From: Aulostomus chinensis | Taxonomy: Eukaryota > Chordata > Actinopteri > Syngnathiformes > Aulostomidae | DNA: 64,000 nt | NCBI GenBank assembly: GCA_037954235.1 | Contig: JBBMOA010000007.1 | Span: 2,541,001 to 2,605,000, forward strand | Reading direction: 5' to 3' | Shown: piece after piece, positions 36,666 to 49,039 of the stretch | Numbering within the stretch: position 1 is the stretch's first letter | How the letters are laid out: the number at the start of each line of letters is the position of its first letter | Notes under the pieces: model-generated | The model's input: the letters and a program-made list of their open reading frames with translations, nothing else | Told to the model about the DNA's origin: nothing | The model's database searches: none | Program-made: the position numbers and the translations under genes

Positions 36666-36900
36666 AGTGACGCTAAACGTAACGCTACGTGTGATGGTAG
36701 GTGTAACACTAGGTGTGATGCTAGGTGTAAAGCTATTTGTGATGCTAGGTGCAACGCTACGTGTGATGCTAGGTGTAAAGTTATGTGTGACGCTAGGTGA
36801 AACGCTACGAGTGATGCTAAGTGTAACACTACATGTGATGCTAGGTGTAACGCTACGTGTGATGCTAGGTGTAACGCGACATGTTAAGCTGTGTGTGATG
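36666..36900 (+). repeat. Second block of the same 24-bp minisatellite
   Basis: About ten further units of the 35464 array, resumed after about 185 bases of unrelated sequence. Variants (GTGAAACGCTAC, GAGTGATGCTAA, CAACGCTAC) are more scattered than in the main block. The interruption either inserted into a once-continuous array or the outer part was duplicated across it. Confidence 0.95.
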
Positions 36901-39627
36901 ATCTTTATTTCATTCAGTTTTAGGCTGGGGGGTTTCAGTTTTTGTTCTAAAAAGATTTTGAGGAAAGGGCTAGCAGCCTGTCTAAAGGCCTCTATTCACC
37001 CCACTGCTCCTCAGGCCCCCGGACCTTGAGCCCCCCATCATCACGGATGGCTCCCATTTCCCCCAGGATAGAGATGAGGGGTCAACCTGAGTTCTCCTGT
37101 AATATGTGCCTGTAATCCACACCAGCGGGCCCTGCATTAGAACCAGATGACTCTCTGGGAAGGCCTTTCTTTCTTCTCTCCATACTTCTGACACATCATT
37201 TTCATCCGTGGCATAAGAGTGTGTTTAGGTTTCAGTGGAGGCAGCACCAGGGGAACGGTGCAGGGAATCAAACAGTGTCTCTGCCTGCACAGAGAGAAGC
37301 TTTGTTTGGGGCTCCGGCCTGGTGACGGGGGCGAGCGTGAGGCAGGAACAGGTGTGTGTCGGCCATGCTGCTGCACACATATGCACACACCCACGCACAA
37401 CACATACCCACACACAGGTGGTGATGGCTCTCTCACTGTTAAGTTAGAGGATCATCTTCTACAGTTTATCATTGACTGCTGTAAACTGTTGCTGTTTATT
37501 TGAAGTTCACAGTTTCCTGTTTAGTAGGAGGCTGGCGTGGCGCACACAGAGAACTTACAGTCACGCAGTCTGCTTTATTCACAGTATCAAACGTGTTTTA
37601 TTTTATTTGAGCTATGATGAGGAGGTTTTCCGGGGTGCTGCGGGGTCCCCGGGGGGGTTCTCCCTTCAACAACATGAGGAGGAGTAGTTCAGTGTTGCAT
37701 TCAGAAGCCTTTCACAAGCATTTAAAACGGTGAAATCGACCGCAGCTCATCAGATCTTTAAACACGAAATATACACAACATAGTTTTCTTGTCTTTTGGA
37801 GAACAACCCTGATAACGTTCTCGGAACTTTTTAATCATTTCTTGCCAATTTAATTTATTTCTCCTAGTGTTTATGAAAGATGTCAAGTGAATCGACCAGA
37901 GGAAAAAAAGGTGATTAGCAATTGGCAAAGAAAGACCAGAGCCTTGATTCAAACAAAATCATATTTGTAGCTGAATTCAGGTCAGTGATGCTGGATCAGA
38001 TTTCTTATGTTTGATTTTTTTTTTAATATTTTGTTCTGATCTTCCTCTAGTTTTGGAAAAATCACGTGAATCCACTGAGGTGATCAGCCCAACAGCTACA
38101 TACAATTGTGCAAGGCATCTGAGCAGATATCTGGATATCAGGGTCCCTATTGAGCAGAATCACTTCAAATATGGCGGCTGCAGCTTACTGAGTCAGCTCG
38201 GGGGTCCTGAACCTGCTGTAATGTGCATTGAACTGTGTTTTATTACAGGAATTAGATTGCACGTATCAACAGTCCCGTGCTGTTCCGTTTAAGTAGCCAA
38301 TGTTGAAGTAAACACAGCTAGTGGTGTGTTGTTGTTGCTCCTGGCCGGCAGGTCAACAAGCAGGCCATAAAATGTTCCTGCTTATTTTCTGTGGGAGTGA
38401 CGAGTGGAGGAGAGCAGCGAGATCATCCCTTCATTTCCTCTTGGCAGCAGAGGAGGGGAAAGAATTGCTGACATTGACCAGAAAATCATCCAGCCGCCAT
38501 CATCATCGGGGACTTGGTGAACCTGGTGTGAGGCATTGGGAGTGGTGCGTGTGGGTTTTTTGTGTCCGGCGTTTTTGTTTTTCTGCTGAAAGCCTCTCTG
38601 CTCGCTGTCATAGCGCGTCAACAAGAGTGTGTTGATTCTTTGAGAGAAATGAGGCAAGTCTTGCTGTTGCGTTCAGGAGTGAGCTCACGGGAGATGATCG
38701 CTTCAGGTGTCTGGGCATCACACGAGGTTTGGGCAGCAAACAAACTGGCTGCGGGTCGAGTTCGTGATGAGTTCAAAAGCTGAGACAAGAACATCAAACT
38801 AGCTTTGATGATGTCAGATGAGGAGATAGCCGGATGATTTCTGCTGCAGCCGCTACCTTTACAGGATACCGATTACACATGGGGGTGATTTGCCGGCGCC
38901 GTCCGGGTGTGTATTACTCTATATCCTCCACAAGAGCAAAAATGTCATCATCTTTGCTTCCTGCAACATTAAATATTTGTTCCTTTGTCTTTGTGTACTT
39001 TTTTATCAGATGTTGCACCTCCACAGTTACATCTCATTGGTTGGAATTTCATCTCCCTCACACGCAGCTGCTTGGATGTCACACACATATGGTATGCTGT
39101 TGACGTCGTATGCGCTGCGAGAGCCTTGCAAATGAGTTATGGATTTTCCACAAGGTTGACTCATGCAAATAAAACACCACTATTCAAGGTAAACAGGTGA
39201 TGTGCTATTTGCAAGAACAGCTCTCGGGGCGTTTAGAGTTTCATCTTGCAGTGACGGGTGTAGCTGAGCTCATCCGTCTCTGTCACAGAGGTCTGTGTGT
39301 AGCGCTGCGTCAGGGAGAGGGACCATCTCACTGCAAGTATTCTAGTAGAGTATTAGCCTCGTTTCTTTGTCCCACCCTTAATTATTCTGAGGTGTTCATG
39401 TCCCGCTTACATCACCCTGGTCTGGTCCTACATCTTTTATTCTACCTCCCTGCCCCCCATCCACCCTCACCCTCTTGCCTGTAGCTAATGATGTAACAGG
39501 CAGGCTGGCTAGTCAAGCTTACACTGGGCCAGATAAAGGGATTATTGTCTTGTCCCAGTTGGGCATGTTTGTCCTATTTATCTCATCAGACAAAGGCCAT
39601 GAGATGAGTGGAATGCAGCAAGAGTTC

Positions 39628-39645
39628 TTTTTTTTTTTTTTTTTT
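39628..39645 (+). repeat. Poly-T (18)
   Basis: Eighteen consecutive T on the + strand. It could be the A-tail of a decayed minus-strand retroelement, but no body is recognisable next to it. Confidence 0.9.
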
Positions 39646-39935
39646 CTTGAGTGAACTGAAAGTTTCCTGGTCTGGCTGGAGCCGGCGTGCCCTGGCCACA
39701 GGTGGTGGGACAGGCGTAGGTGTGAGAGGAACCCACCATAGGTCTGAATATGGCAGACGTGTACGAAAGGAATAGACTTTAGTGTCTGTCTTAGTGTTGG
39801 GAATCTCGAGGCAAATCATGCTTATTGATGCATCAACTAACTTTATTTCTGATTATATTTTTATACAAAATGTTTCCCAAATTCTGTTTTAAAAACTCTT
39901 TTCTTGTCTGTAACAACATCTCCTGCACGTCTGTC

Positions 39936-40137
39936 CCTTCTAGTGAGGGATCCTCCTCTGTTGCTCACCCTGATGTTCCTCAGATTTTTCCCTGTTAAAG
40001 GTTTTCTATGGAGTTCCTCCTCAGTCGATGTGAGGCTCTGAGGGCAGAGGATGTTGTTAAGATGCCAGGTGAAGCCCTTTGAGACAAACTGTTTGAAAGA
40101 ACGGGCTCTACAAGTAAAACTGCCTTGCCTTGCCTTA
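39936..40137 (+). mobile_element. Teleost interspersed repeat (SINE/LINE-tail type)
   Basis: The order GGATCCTCCTCTGTTGCTC, TTTTTCCCTGTTAAAGGTTT, GGAGTTCCTCCTCAG, GATGTGAGG, GCAGAGGATGTTGTTAAG, AAGCCCTTTGAGACAAAC and GGGCTCTACAAGTAAAACTG, ending in CCTTG repeats, is a pattern I recognise as repeated in many fish genomes. I cannot name the family with certainty. There is no coding capacity. The antisense frame across it is an artefact. Confidence 0.65.
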
Positions 40138-42051
40138 TATGAAAATTCACTGCTTTTAAAAGCAGTTTTGTCATTCACATAATTGTAATGATCCATAATC
40201 AAAGTAAAAATATGACTTTTGAAGTAAGTGTTCACTAGTCTTAACATTAACACTGCTGATGGATCATAGTTGATCATTTCTAACCACCGCTGCTGATCTG
40301 CCGACTTGTTCGTGCCTAATTTTTAGCGGCTTCCAAGTTTTGGTGACGTTGATGTTCGCCTGTGTGATCCAATTGTGACTGTTCAAGCTGACATTCAATT
40401 GCAATATGATCTGAAATATTAGAGGGATGTTAGTCTTTTACATTGTTCTCATTTTCATTGAAAAGCCCATTAAAATGATAGTGGTGTGGTATTAGGCCAC
40501 AATATCCAGATTTCTGTTAAAACGTGAAACTTGTGAGTGCAGCTGGAACAGTTCTCACTCACAGCAACTACCTGGTCAGAAGCTGTGATGGTGAAAAGCT
40601 TTTGCTTGTCACAAATTAAATTACACTGTCTTTTCTTGTACTTGAGGGCTATTAAAGCTCTAATTATGTCAGCAATCCCATTTGTTGCTGACCAGCCTGC
40701 ATCAGGTGGGTCGACTGCACATCTGTTCCAGACGGCGTTTGTGGCCTCCACAGGTTTGACTGTCAGCCAGGACAGAATCACGCCATATTCCTTCTGCTTC
40801 ATCGAATGTTTGTTGTGCGTCTCCTTCATGGCTGCGTGACAGCAGCTGAGAGTGAGAGCAGATCGCAATGCTCAGACACACACCGCCCTGATGTCACGTT
40901 GACACAGCTCGTCTGGTTGATGGGGCAGTTCGCACAGTGTGGCTTCCAAAACGCTTTCAACTCACGTTGTTTAATTGATCTTATGATTATTTTACTTGAC
41001 TGATGAACCATTTACTCTAAAAAAGGTCAAGAATATTTGAAAACGTCGCATTATGAATTCCCAGAACCAAAGGTGATAATGGGGCATAATTGTCCACTCA
41101 TGTTGCAGCTCTACCAAGTGCTGGTTGTAAAGCTGTTGCACCCTTTTTCGACCGCTCCGTGTGCTGCCCTCTAGTGTGCACATGCCACAGATTGTCCAGG
41201 TGCTGCACCGCCGTCGCATCAGAGTTCCACTTTTTTATCATTCATCTACAATCGTGTTTTTTTTCCTCCCCTGGTGAGCATGGAGCTGAAGAAGGTTCAA
41301 AATTTAAAGAAACTTCATGATTTCTGAATGGAATTTGTTTCTCCCAAGGCTGTCACGCTGGATAGACCTCACAACTTGGTGTCAGCAGTTAGATTTTTCC
41401 TCCAAAGACAACAGCTGACAGCCGGGTGTGTGGCTTTTTCTGAGAGAAAGAGACGTTGCAGCATGTTGTTGGGGTCTTTCATTGCCACCAACAGAATTCC
41501 TTCCACTCCAAAGCCTGGGTGAATCATTACCTGCATTACAAACTAGCATGAAGCATGGAACTATGTTTTCATTAATGTGGGTGGAATGGCTGTGTGTGCT
41601 CTCTCATCACGTATGCTGATGTGCTCTTATCTTACACGTCGCGAGGTTTTCTTTGCTTCACTGCAACAAACAGAGAAACAGCCGTTTCTTTTGAAAATGA
41701 TAAATCTTCATTTTAATAACTCCTCACCTACCAGAACCCAGAGCAGGGATGCTCACGTGTGTGTCAGCACCTTCCAGCTTGTACCTGTTGCTTTTAATGC
41801 ACGCAGGGTTCGCACATCCATGCACGTATGAGCAGAATATGTGGTACCTGATGGATTGGTTTATCACACTATATGGGTGAAATGGAAATGAGTCAACAAC
41901 GGCAGAGAGAGGGAGAGAGGGAGGAACGAGCCTGTTGTTGTCACCAGGAATGTGAAGTGGCCAGTGTGTGCACTCTCAGCGTGCAGCTAAAGGCCTCTGG
42001 CAGAAGAGATCTTAATGCATCCAGATGGAAACTTCACAGAAAGCTCATATT

Positions 42052-42084
42052 ATGGACTCTCCACGCTCTATTTTTAGAGTCCAT
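42052..42084. promoter_or_regulatory. MEF2-like site within a 9-bp inverted repeat
   Basis: CTATTTTTAG (42068-42077) matches the MEF2 consensus exactly. It lies within an inverted repeat, ATGGACTCT (42052-42060) and AGAGTCCAT (42076-42084). One site of this length is expected by chance in a window this large, so regulatory use is only possible. Confidence 0.25.
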
Positions 42085-42268
42085 TTCTCGTCTGCAGAGA
42101 AGATGGGTGCAGCTGATGCGTCTGTAGGGTCTCTGACCCCCCCGAGCTCGCTATATGTCCCGTGCCTTAATATGCATCTGTCTCCATCAGGGGCAGTGGT
42201 GCAATCTCAGGAAGAAGAGCTGCTGCACCAACTGTCTGTCTGTTCCTCTGTCTTTTGTTAGTGATGCA

Positions 42269-42370
42269 CAGTCAGACAGTCAGTCAGACAGTCAGTCAGA
42301 CAGTCAGTCAGACAGGCAGTCAGACAGACAGTCAGTCAGACAGACAGGCAGTCAGACAGACATGCAGGCA
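42269..42370 (+). repeat. (GTCA/GACA) tetranucleotide array
   Basis: Interleaved GTCAGACA and GTCAGTCAGACA words run for about 100 bases with some GGCA variants. In one frame this reads as SDSQSDSQ and SDRQ repeats, a repeat artefact. The variable GTCA to GACA ratio points to slippage within a compound repeat. Confidence 0.93.
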
Positions 42371-43218
42371 GAGCAGGCGTTCCAGCACATTTACCCTGCC
42401 TCTGTGCGAAGCATCAAGGGGTGTCTTAACGCATGAGGTTGCATGTTAGTTACTGTTCTGAAAAGCGTGCCCTGATGTGCCAGAGAGGGAAGGTAGTTAA
42501 ACACAGAGATCAGGTTGCCACAGGGGTACGATGGGTTAGGAAAAGCACAGAAAGACAGTCCATGTTCTCAGCAGGGGGATAGTGGCGGGATGGAGGCGCG
42601 GGTGTGTGGAAGGTTGTTGTTTTGCATTCCTCGTCAGTACCTGGAACAGTGCTTTCTTCCCCCTAAGCAGTGGCAGATAATTACTTATGCAGATGAAGTT
42701 TCATTAAGTTCAGCCTGACTGGGTGGCTGCTGCGCCATGTTGGTACTTTCCCACTGACTTTTTGGTCTGTATGTTTAGCTTTATCGTACGGTGGTAGTAC
42801 AGGCTTGTGACCACCGAGGGGCGGCGGCTGCTGTTGACCGTAGACGCTGGCTATTATCAGCATACTAAATAAAGACCTTTAAAATGATAATTACTGCTCC
42901 CTGCATTATTGCGCTTTTTTATGACAGTCATAACACCTCAGTATGCATGACAGAACCCTAATAACCTGTTTCTCATTTATAATGTGCCTCTGGGCAGCTC
43001 CGCCATGTGTCTCCACAGAGCAGCCAGCAAGGGAGACATGTAGCGGCTAAGCTAATTAACTAGCAGTAGTCAAGCATATGCACCAGGATATGTACAGTAG
43101 CAGTCTTCCTCTCCCACTCAGCGGGGCAAATAATGAATGTGAATCATTTCACTCATGAGGACGAACTGGCTGAGGGATACAACGACCAATAGGCAGGATG
43201 CACGTGTGCGCGTGCTTC

Positions 43219-43268
43219 TGTGTGTGCGTGTGTGTGTGTGTGTGTGTGCGCGCGCGCGCGCGCGTGCG
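43219..43268. repeat. (TG)n-(CG)n compound microsatellite
   Basis: About 14 TG units lead into nine CG units. Runs of CG this long are rare in vertebrate DNA because of methyl-CpG decay, so this is probably young or protected. It is strongly Z-DNA-prone. Confidence 0.95.
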
Positions 43269-44780
43269 CTCACGCTGTCTTTGCCCTTACCAGTGTAACC
43301 TCCCTCACGGTAAAACTGAGCTTCCTGAGTTTCACCTCATTGTTCATCCTTCATGGTTACTCGTCTTTGTTCTGCCTCACAGTTCAATTTCCATACATTT
43401 CCCAGGATATTAAACGGACGGAAATTAAGCTGCCTTGATAAAACGCAGCGAGCCGCCCACTCAAGCTCCGGTCTCTGCTCTGTATTGATTGCTACACAAG
43501 ATTTTTTCCTCACCTAAGCTTTTTGGGTGGTTCCTATATATTGGCAGCACAAGGATCAGGTGCAATGGTACAGGTATTTGGAGGGCTGAAACAAAGACTT
43601 TTCCCATGTAAAATCAAGGAACAGTGGGTATTTTCTTCTGACTGAAGGCGGATTTTTAGTCCTCATGGATCCAGTTTCCAGACTCTTGAATATAAGGATT
43701 TGCTGAAAATGTTTGCATTAGGAAACATTCTTTGGTCTGCTGGAGGGACAAAAGTGATTTGCACACATCACTTTGGACTCCTGGGAAACTGTGACGAGCA
43801 CTTTTCAGATTTTATTGACACGTTACAGAGTTAAGCGCTTAGTGCACAGCATATTTTGATATAAATGAATGTCCTTTATATGTTAAAGCCATTGCCAATG
43901 AATGAATGGCAATGCGGGGCCAGGTCAGTGTCTCGATATGTCCCACTGGATTGTGCTCCAGGAGTCAGGAGGAGCTCCTGGACTCTACGCCTGCTTAGCC
44001 CTCTGCTAACATGAATGTGGATCAGTAATTTTATCAAGCAGCTTTTTTGACTTTCCAGATACGATCAGATTGTGACAGGGATGTCATTTCTCCCCACACA
44101 ATTTATTGAATGGGTTTGCAGGTGAAGCAGTAACAACAGAGTAGCCTACAGAGGAGCTTTGATTTTCCTCTCCGTGGCTTTAAAGGTTCATCAGTTAATC
44201 ATGAAAATAGTCTCCAGGTTAAACGATGATGAAAGCGATGGTTAGCTGCAGCCCTGCTCAAGCTCAGGAGGGTTAGCAGGGCCGTGGCGGCCATCAGCAG
44301 CTGACTGGCACCGCCGCCCCAGGTCTAAATAAATCATAAGACCCCCCGCTGGCCCACTCCACCATTCCTGCAATGCCCGCCATCCCTCCGCAGGGAGCTC
44401 CAGAAAAGGGGGCAGCCCCCATCACTGCACACTGCCTCCCCACCTCCCCTCACCTTCCCTCCTCCACCCTCACCTCTTCCATCCACTTGCATGAATATTT
44501 AATAGTGAACACCGGGATGGAAAATATGCAGCAAAGGTGGAGAGGCCTTCTAAATAAACATTAAAAAAATGTTTTAGCAGCCTGAATTTTTAAATTTTAT
44601 GTCACAGGAGTATTGTCGTAAACTCACAAGGTCCTATAAAGACCGAGAACAACAGAAACTGCTAGCAACATCAGAAAAAAGAGACAAACAGAGAGCAGGG
44701 GAGACTGATCCAAGCTCTAGCTGTCCAGCTGGGGAGAGGATTGGGGGGATTGGAGACCTGCAATTGGCTCCATGCTGGCT

Positions 44781-44786
44781 GTGTGC

Positions 44787-44827
<41 letters not shown>
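44781..44827. repeat. (GT)n microsatellite
   Basis: About 20 GT units after a GTGTGCGTGC start. Confidence 0.95.
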
Positions 44828-44829
<2 letters not shown>

Positions 44830-47800
44830 CTGGGTTGTCTGCCACTGTGACAGAGAATGCCTGGTGTGCAGAGGCCCATGCAGGCTGCCACAAAGTTTTC
44901 AGCAGAACAAAAAAAGTGCATTTGTTTTCTCATTTGGAGGAATTTGCTTATGTGCGTAATATGAGCCTAACTAGTTTGGCTAACTTGAAAATCCTGCCTC
45001 TCCGTCCCTGGCTTTTAAACATGCGCACAGCGTTTATGAGATCGGAGATGTTCATCAGTCCTATTCATGGTGACAGTTGTCGCGCCATAAAATTGTTGCT
45101 CCTTTTCAGTGCAGATGGTAGAATTAGAACAGCTCAGTTCTTACCACACAAGCTATTTTCAGCAGCACCCAGAAAGTCATAAAGCAACATGGCAATGTGA
45201 CTTTATGATCGCGATTATTAATGCCGGACTCTGTTCACAGTTACAGTACTCAGGTTTCAGCTTTAGATGAGAGCAGATGTGTTGTATAAGAACATCTTTT
45301 ATTTTATCCCAGAGGGGAATGTGGACATTAATAGAAATTGACCACAAAAAATATATGTCTTGCTGTGTCTTCATGATTTCCTTTAACCATTTAAAGCACA
45401 TGGCGAACGGGCAGGAGCGTCTGACTGTAACGATTGCAAGTATCAGTTTAACGTCAGGGAGGAAGCCGTCTTCGGCAGCCTTGTGTAGATCAGCATCATT
45501 CCCTCGTTGACTCTAGTGAACATCCGTCCTTTGGAGTCTGGGGGTTTCTGAGGATGAGATTTTCATAAAACCTGCTTTTCTAGAAAACAAAAAGCCTGTA
45601 TAGACCTACTGAGACCAATCATAAAACACGTCTGAAGCAAAGCCTTTCTCGCGCGAGCTTGATAAATATTTTAACATGACTAATAGCACCTTGTGACATG
45701 AGAATGTATCGCTATCAGATTGCAGCTGGAGGCATAATTTGTTTGGAAAAAAATAATTACTCCTGTTTTGGCTCATGGTTAAATATTAAAAGGGTTAGGA
45801 TTTAGAATGGGGCCGCGTCCACGGGCGCTCGCTTGTGAGCGAGTCTGCTCCTATAGACATCACTGCTGCAGACAGGCTGCCACAGAGGGGAAACATTCCT
45901 CGGTTTTATTGCTAAATTCAAACGATTACACTGCTAAATTTCACAAGAAGGGTAGTGCAACCTAATGAACTTTCTCTGTGTGCTTGGCCACTGTGCTTTG
46001 AAGACTAATCCTAGTGTTTTATGAGCGAGGCGCGTCAAATTGTCTGTTGAGTTCAGCTGGTTATTGAGTGCACAAGCTGGGAGGCACCAGAGAGCATTAA
46101 GATGCTATGTATCAGCCCACATATATCCATGATACAGAGGAGTGAGACTGCAAATGACAGATCATGCAGAAATACCACAAAAAATAGGATTTTAATTTTA
46201 ATTACAACAAGAATAGACAATGGCATGTGTTGTGTCCGTGAATGAGGGGAGCTTCCTGTCCCACGACACGCGTCTATTCATTTCTTATGTACACAACCTG
46301 AAATCATGAAACTGTCATGCTAAATATGATGAAAACCTAAACTGCACGCAGAAACTAACACTAGAGTTAAAAGAATCGCTGCTCAAACAGCCCTGACGGA
46401 TCCACTAATGCACAGGATATTGCACATAGAAGCTGCAACACAGAAAAACATTTATGGTGGCACCAGGTGTGCTCTGAAGGGCCGAGAGCACGTGGCGTCT
46501 CAGCGTGTATTGTCAGCATGAACATAACTCACATCAGCAAGTCTTTCAGTACAGCCAAAATCTATACAGCTTTCAACAAACGGCGCCTCCTGAAACAACA
46601 AGACGGTTGTTGTCCTTGTGCCCAGAGAATGGAATTACATGCATTTCTCCCCGTCTCTGGTTATTTTTGTGATGGCACACACACGCACACACTCACGCAA
46701 CTCTGCATTTTCATATGCACAAATATGTCATTTCATCGGTGTCTGCTAACGCTGATCAAGAGCAATGTGGACGTGGGTACGGACGATTTTCAGTGTGTAA
46801 AAAGCTTGGGCTCCCACAGCGGTTGGACCGGCGTGCTCCATATTACACAGATCCATTAACCGGCGACCCGTGATTCTGTACACGCTGCTTTGAGTACACA
46901 AACAAACTCTAGAACAATCCAGTCCTCCGAGCTGAAAACGCATTTCACATCAGTGTCCTTGCATCCTTCTAAAGCGTGCTAATCTATTCTCAGCTTTTTG
47001 TTTTTCACTGAAATGAATGCAGAGCATTAACAGGCATCCTAAGTTATAAAAAGAGTCTCCGTCGCCATGGTAACAAAGACTCTTGCGCCAAACCGTCACT
47101 TGTGAAGTTGGAACACCTGAACATGGCTGCAGCTGTTTTGATCCGCCTGCCTGCCCGCCTGCCTCGACAGACAGCTGTGTACTTTAGGGACGGGGAGGGC
47201 CCTCAGCCACATTCTCTTCACACTGTCTCTTTTGTTTGCCCAGGTGGGTCAGGACGCGCCGTCTCCACCTCTCCGCCTCGCTCTCCTTCACCTCCCTTGC
47301 TCTTTCACTATCTCATTCACTTTCCCGTCCTCGCTCTCGATGTCATACTCTTTCTCTCACGCTTCCCTCCGCCTTTGTTCCACAGGGACCTGTGGTCCAA
47401 CTGAAGCTCTCGGTTACACAAAGAAACCCAAATTGGCATTCATCAGCAGCCTGTTACCAGCTGTGTACATTGTGTGTTTGTGCTACCTCGCAGGGTAGAG
47501 GAGGTATAGATTTTAGCCGTGACAGTCTTATCACTTTTGGCTTTGAGTCCTGGCCCTCTGCAGAGAAATGCTCGCCTCTCTTATGTCTCCTGAGCAGGTT
47601 TGTAAGAAAATTCCTTGGCATGGCGTTGTTGTTTGAAATGTCCTCTTACTTTAGGTTTGAAGCAGATTTTAATTGTGACAATTTCAGAAGCCTATCCTCC
47701 ACATCCTCCCTGTTTTAATATGCATACCCTGTTGTTGACAATACACATATGAGCTGGAGGAGCACAAACCCCACAGCGACCCAAATCCCAAACCTACCCT

Positions 47801-47998
47801 GTTGTTCTCAGTGTCACCATGGTGACAAGAAGTGCTTCAAGTCAGACACAAAGATGTAATTTTTAAGTGTGTTCATTCACCAGTCCCAGTGTGTGAGTGT
47901 TGGAGCAAGTAGGGGAAGGAGAGAGGTGGTCCAGAGTCTCCGGCCCGCTCGGCGCTCTGAGACCAGCAGCTGAGAAAACAGCGGGGAACTGTCATGAG

Positions 47999-48021
47999 CC
48001 CCCCCCCCCCCCGCCCCCCTC
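47999..48021 (+). repeat. Poly-C with one G interruption
   Basis: Fourteen C, one G, then six C. In one frame it translates as poly-proline, an artefact. Confidence 0.9.
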
Positions 48022-48420
48022 CCTCATGTCCCCTGTTCAGCGCTCATCGTCCCCTCTGATGTCCTCTTGTGTTCTGTCTATCCCTCCCTTCCTCACACTA
48101 CATTCTGACCTCTGTCAGGAAAACCTGTCCAGCGTTTCATGATCACATCCAGAAGACTTCAGCTGGCTGTGACGGCAAAGAACTTTTACAAATATGACTT
48201 AGCTGGATGTGGAGAAGTTGTCAGGTGTCTGAGCTGCAGCTTTAGAACGGATCAACAGATCCAGAGCCTGTGGGAGGAAATCAGATTTATTGTCAGCCAG
48301 AGTTTTCACAATATGAGAAATGTGCCTTGGTGTAATTGGTGCAGACAGACAATAAAGAAGTAATGAAAACAAGCACTGAAGTATTAAAAAAAATAATTAG
48401 AAAGCCAATTTATATGAAAA

Positions 48421-48785
48421 GGGGCTGTAAGAGCTGGTTAGAGCTGTCAGCTCACAGCAGGAAGGTTCCAGGTTCAAGCCCCGGCTGGAGCACAGGGTCT
48501 TTCTGGGTGAGTCTCCATGTTCTCCCTGTTCCTGCTGGGTTCTCTCTGGTACTCCAGCTTCCTCCACAGTCCAAAGACATCAAGAGGGACCAGGTTAATC
48601 CAGACTCTAAATTGACCGTAGGCGTGGCTTGGAGAGCCAATGGTTGTCTGTCTCTATGTGTTGGCCCTGTGATGGACTGGTGACCTGTCCAGGGGGAAGG
48701 CTGCTGGGATAGGCTCCACCCCCACCACCCTCAACAGGAGAAGAGGGGGAACATGGAGGGATGGATGGATGGATGGATGGATGGA
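48421..48785 (+). mobile_element. tRNA-derived SINE with L2-like 3' tail
   Basis: The 5' part has tRNA-like pol III promoter boxes: an A-box-like GAGCTGGTTAGAGCTG at about 48431 and a good B box GGTTCAAGCCCC at 48471-48482. The body has CTCTCTGGTACTCCAGCTTCC, CACAGTCCAAAGACATCAAG, CTCTAAATTGACCGTAGG, GTCTGTCTCTATGTGTTGGC, CTGTGATGGACTGGTGACCTG and GGGATAGGCTCCACCC. It ends in about six ATGG units at 48758-48785. This arrangement is typical of abundant teleost SINEs that share a tail with L2-type LINEs. It is fairly intact, so insertion is probably not ancient. The precise subfamily is not assignable by eye. Confidence 0.85.
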
Positions 48786-48976
48786 CAATTTACTTTAAAT
48801 GTAAGAAAGAATTAGAATAGAATTAAATATAGGTGCTTAGCGTCGGTTGTGAAATTGAGCTTCCTCATCTGATCATTCCAGTACCAGAACAGTTTGAGCA
48901 TCTTCTACAAACAACCTTATTCAGAATATTCTAATGTTCTTTGGTATTGTGCCAGTCACACGGTACAAACACCAGC

Positions 48977-48978
<2 letters not shown>

Positions 48979-49035
<57 letters not shown>
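48979..49035. repeat. (CA)n microsatellite, perfect
   Basis: About 28 uninterrupted CA units, 200 bases beyond the SINE tail. Confidence 0.97.

Positions 49036-49039
<4 letters not shown>

Noticed and set aside
35464..36900. CRISPR array
   Set aside because: There is no repeat-spacer alternation; the units are contiguous 12/24-mers. The context is a vertebrate gene.
42269..42370. Ser/Asp/Gln repeat protein (SDSQ) encoded by the GTCAGACA array
   Set aside because: It is a direct translation of a tetranucleotide microsatellite with no gene context.
48421..48495. Functional tRNA gene
   Set aside because: The A and B boxes are present, but no cloverleaf with a proper acceptor stem forms, and the sequence continues into a SINE body with an ATGG tail.
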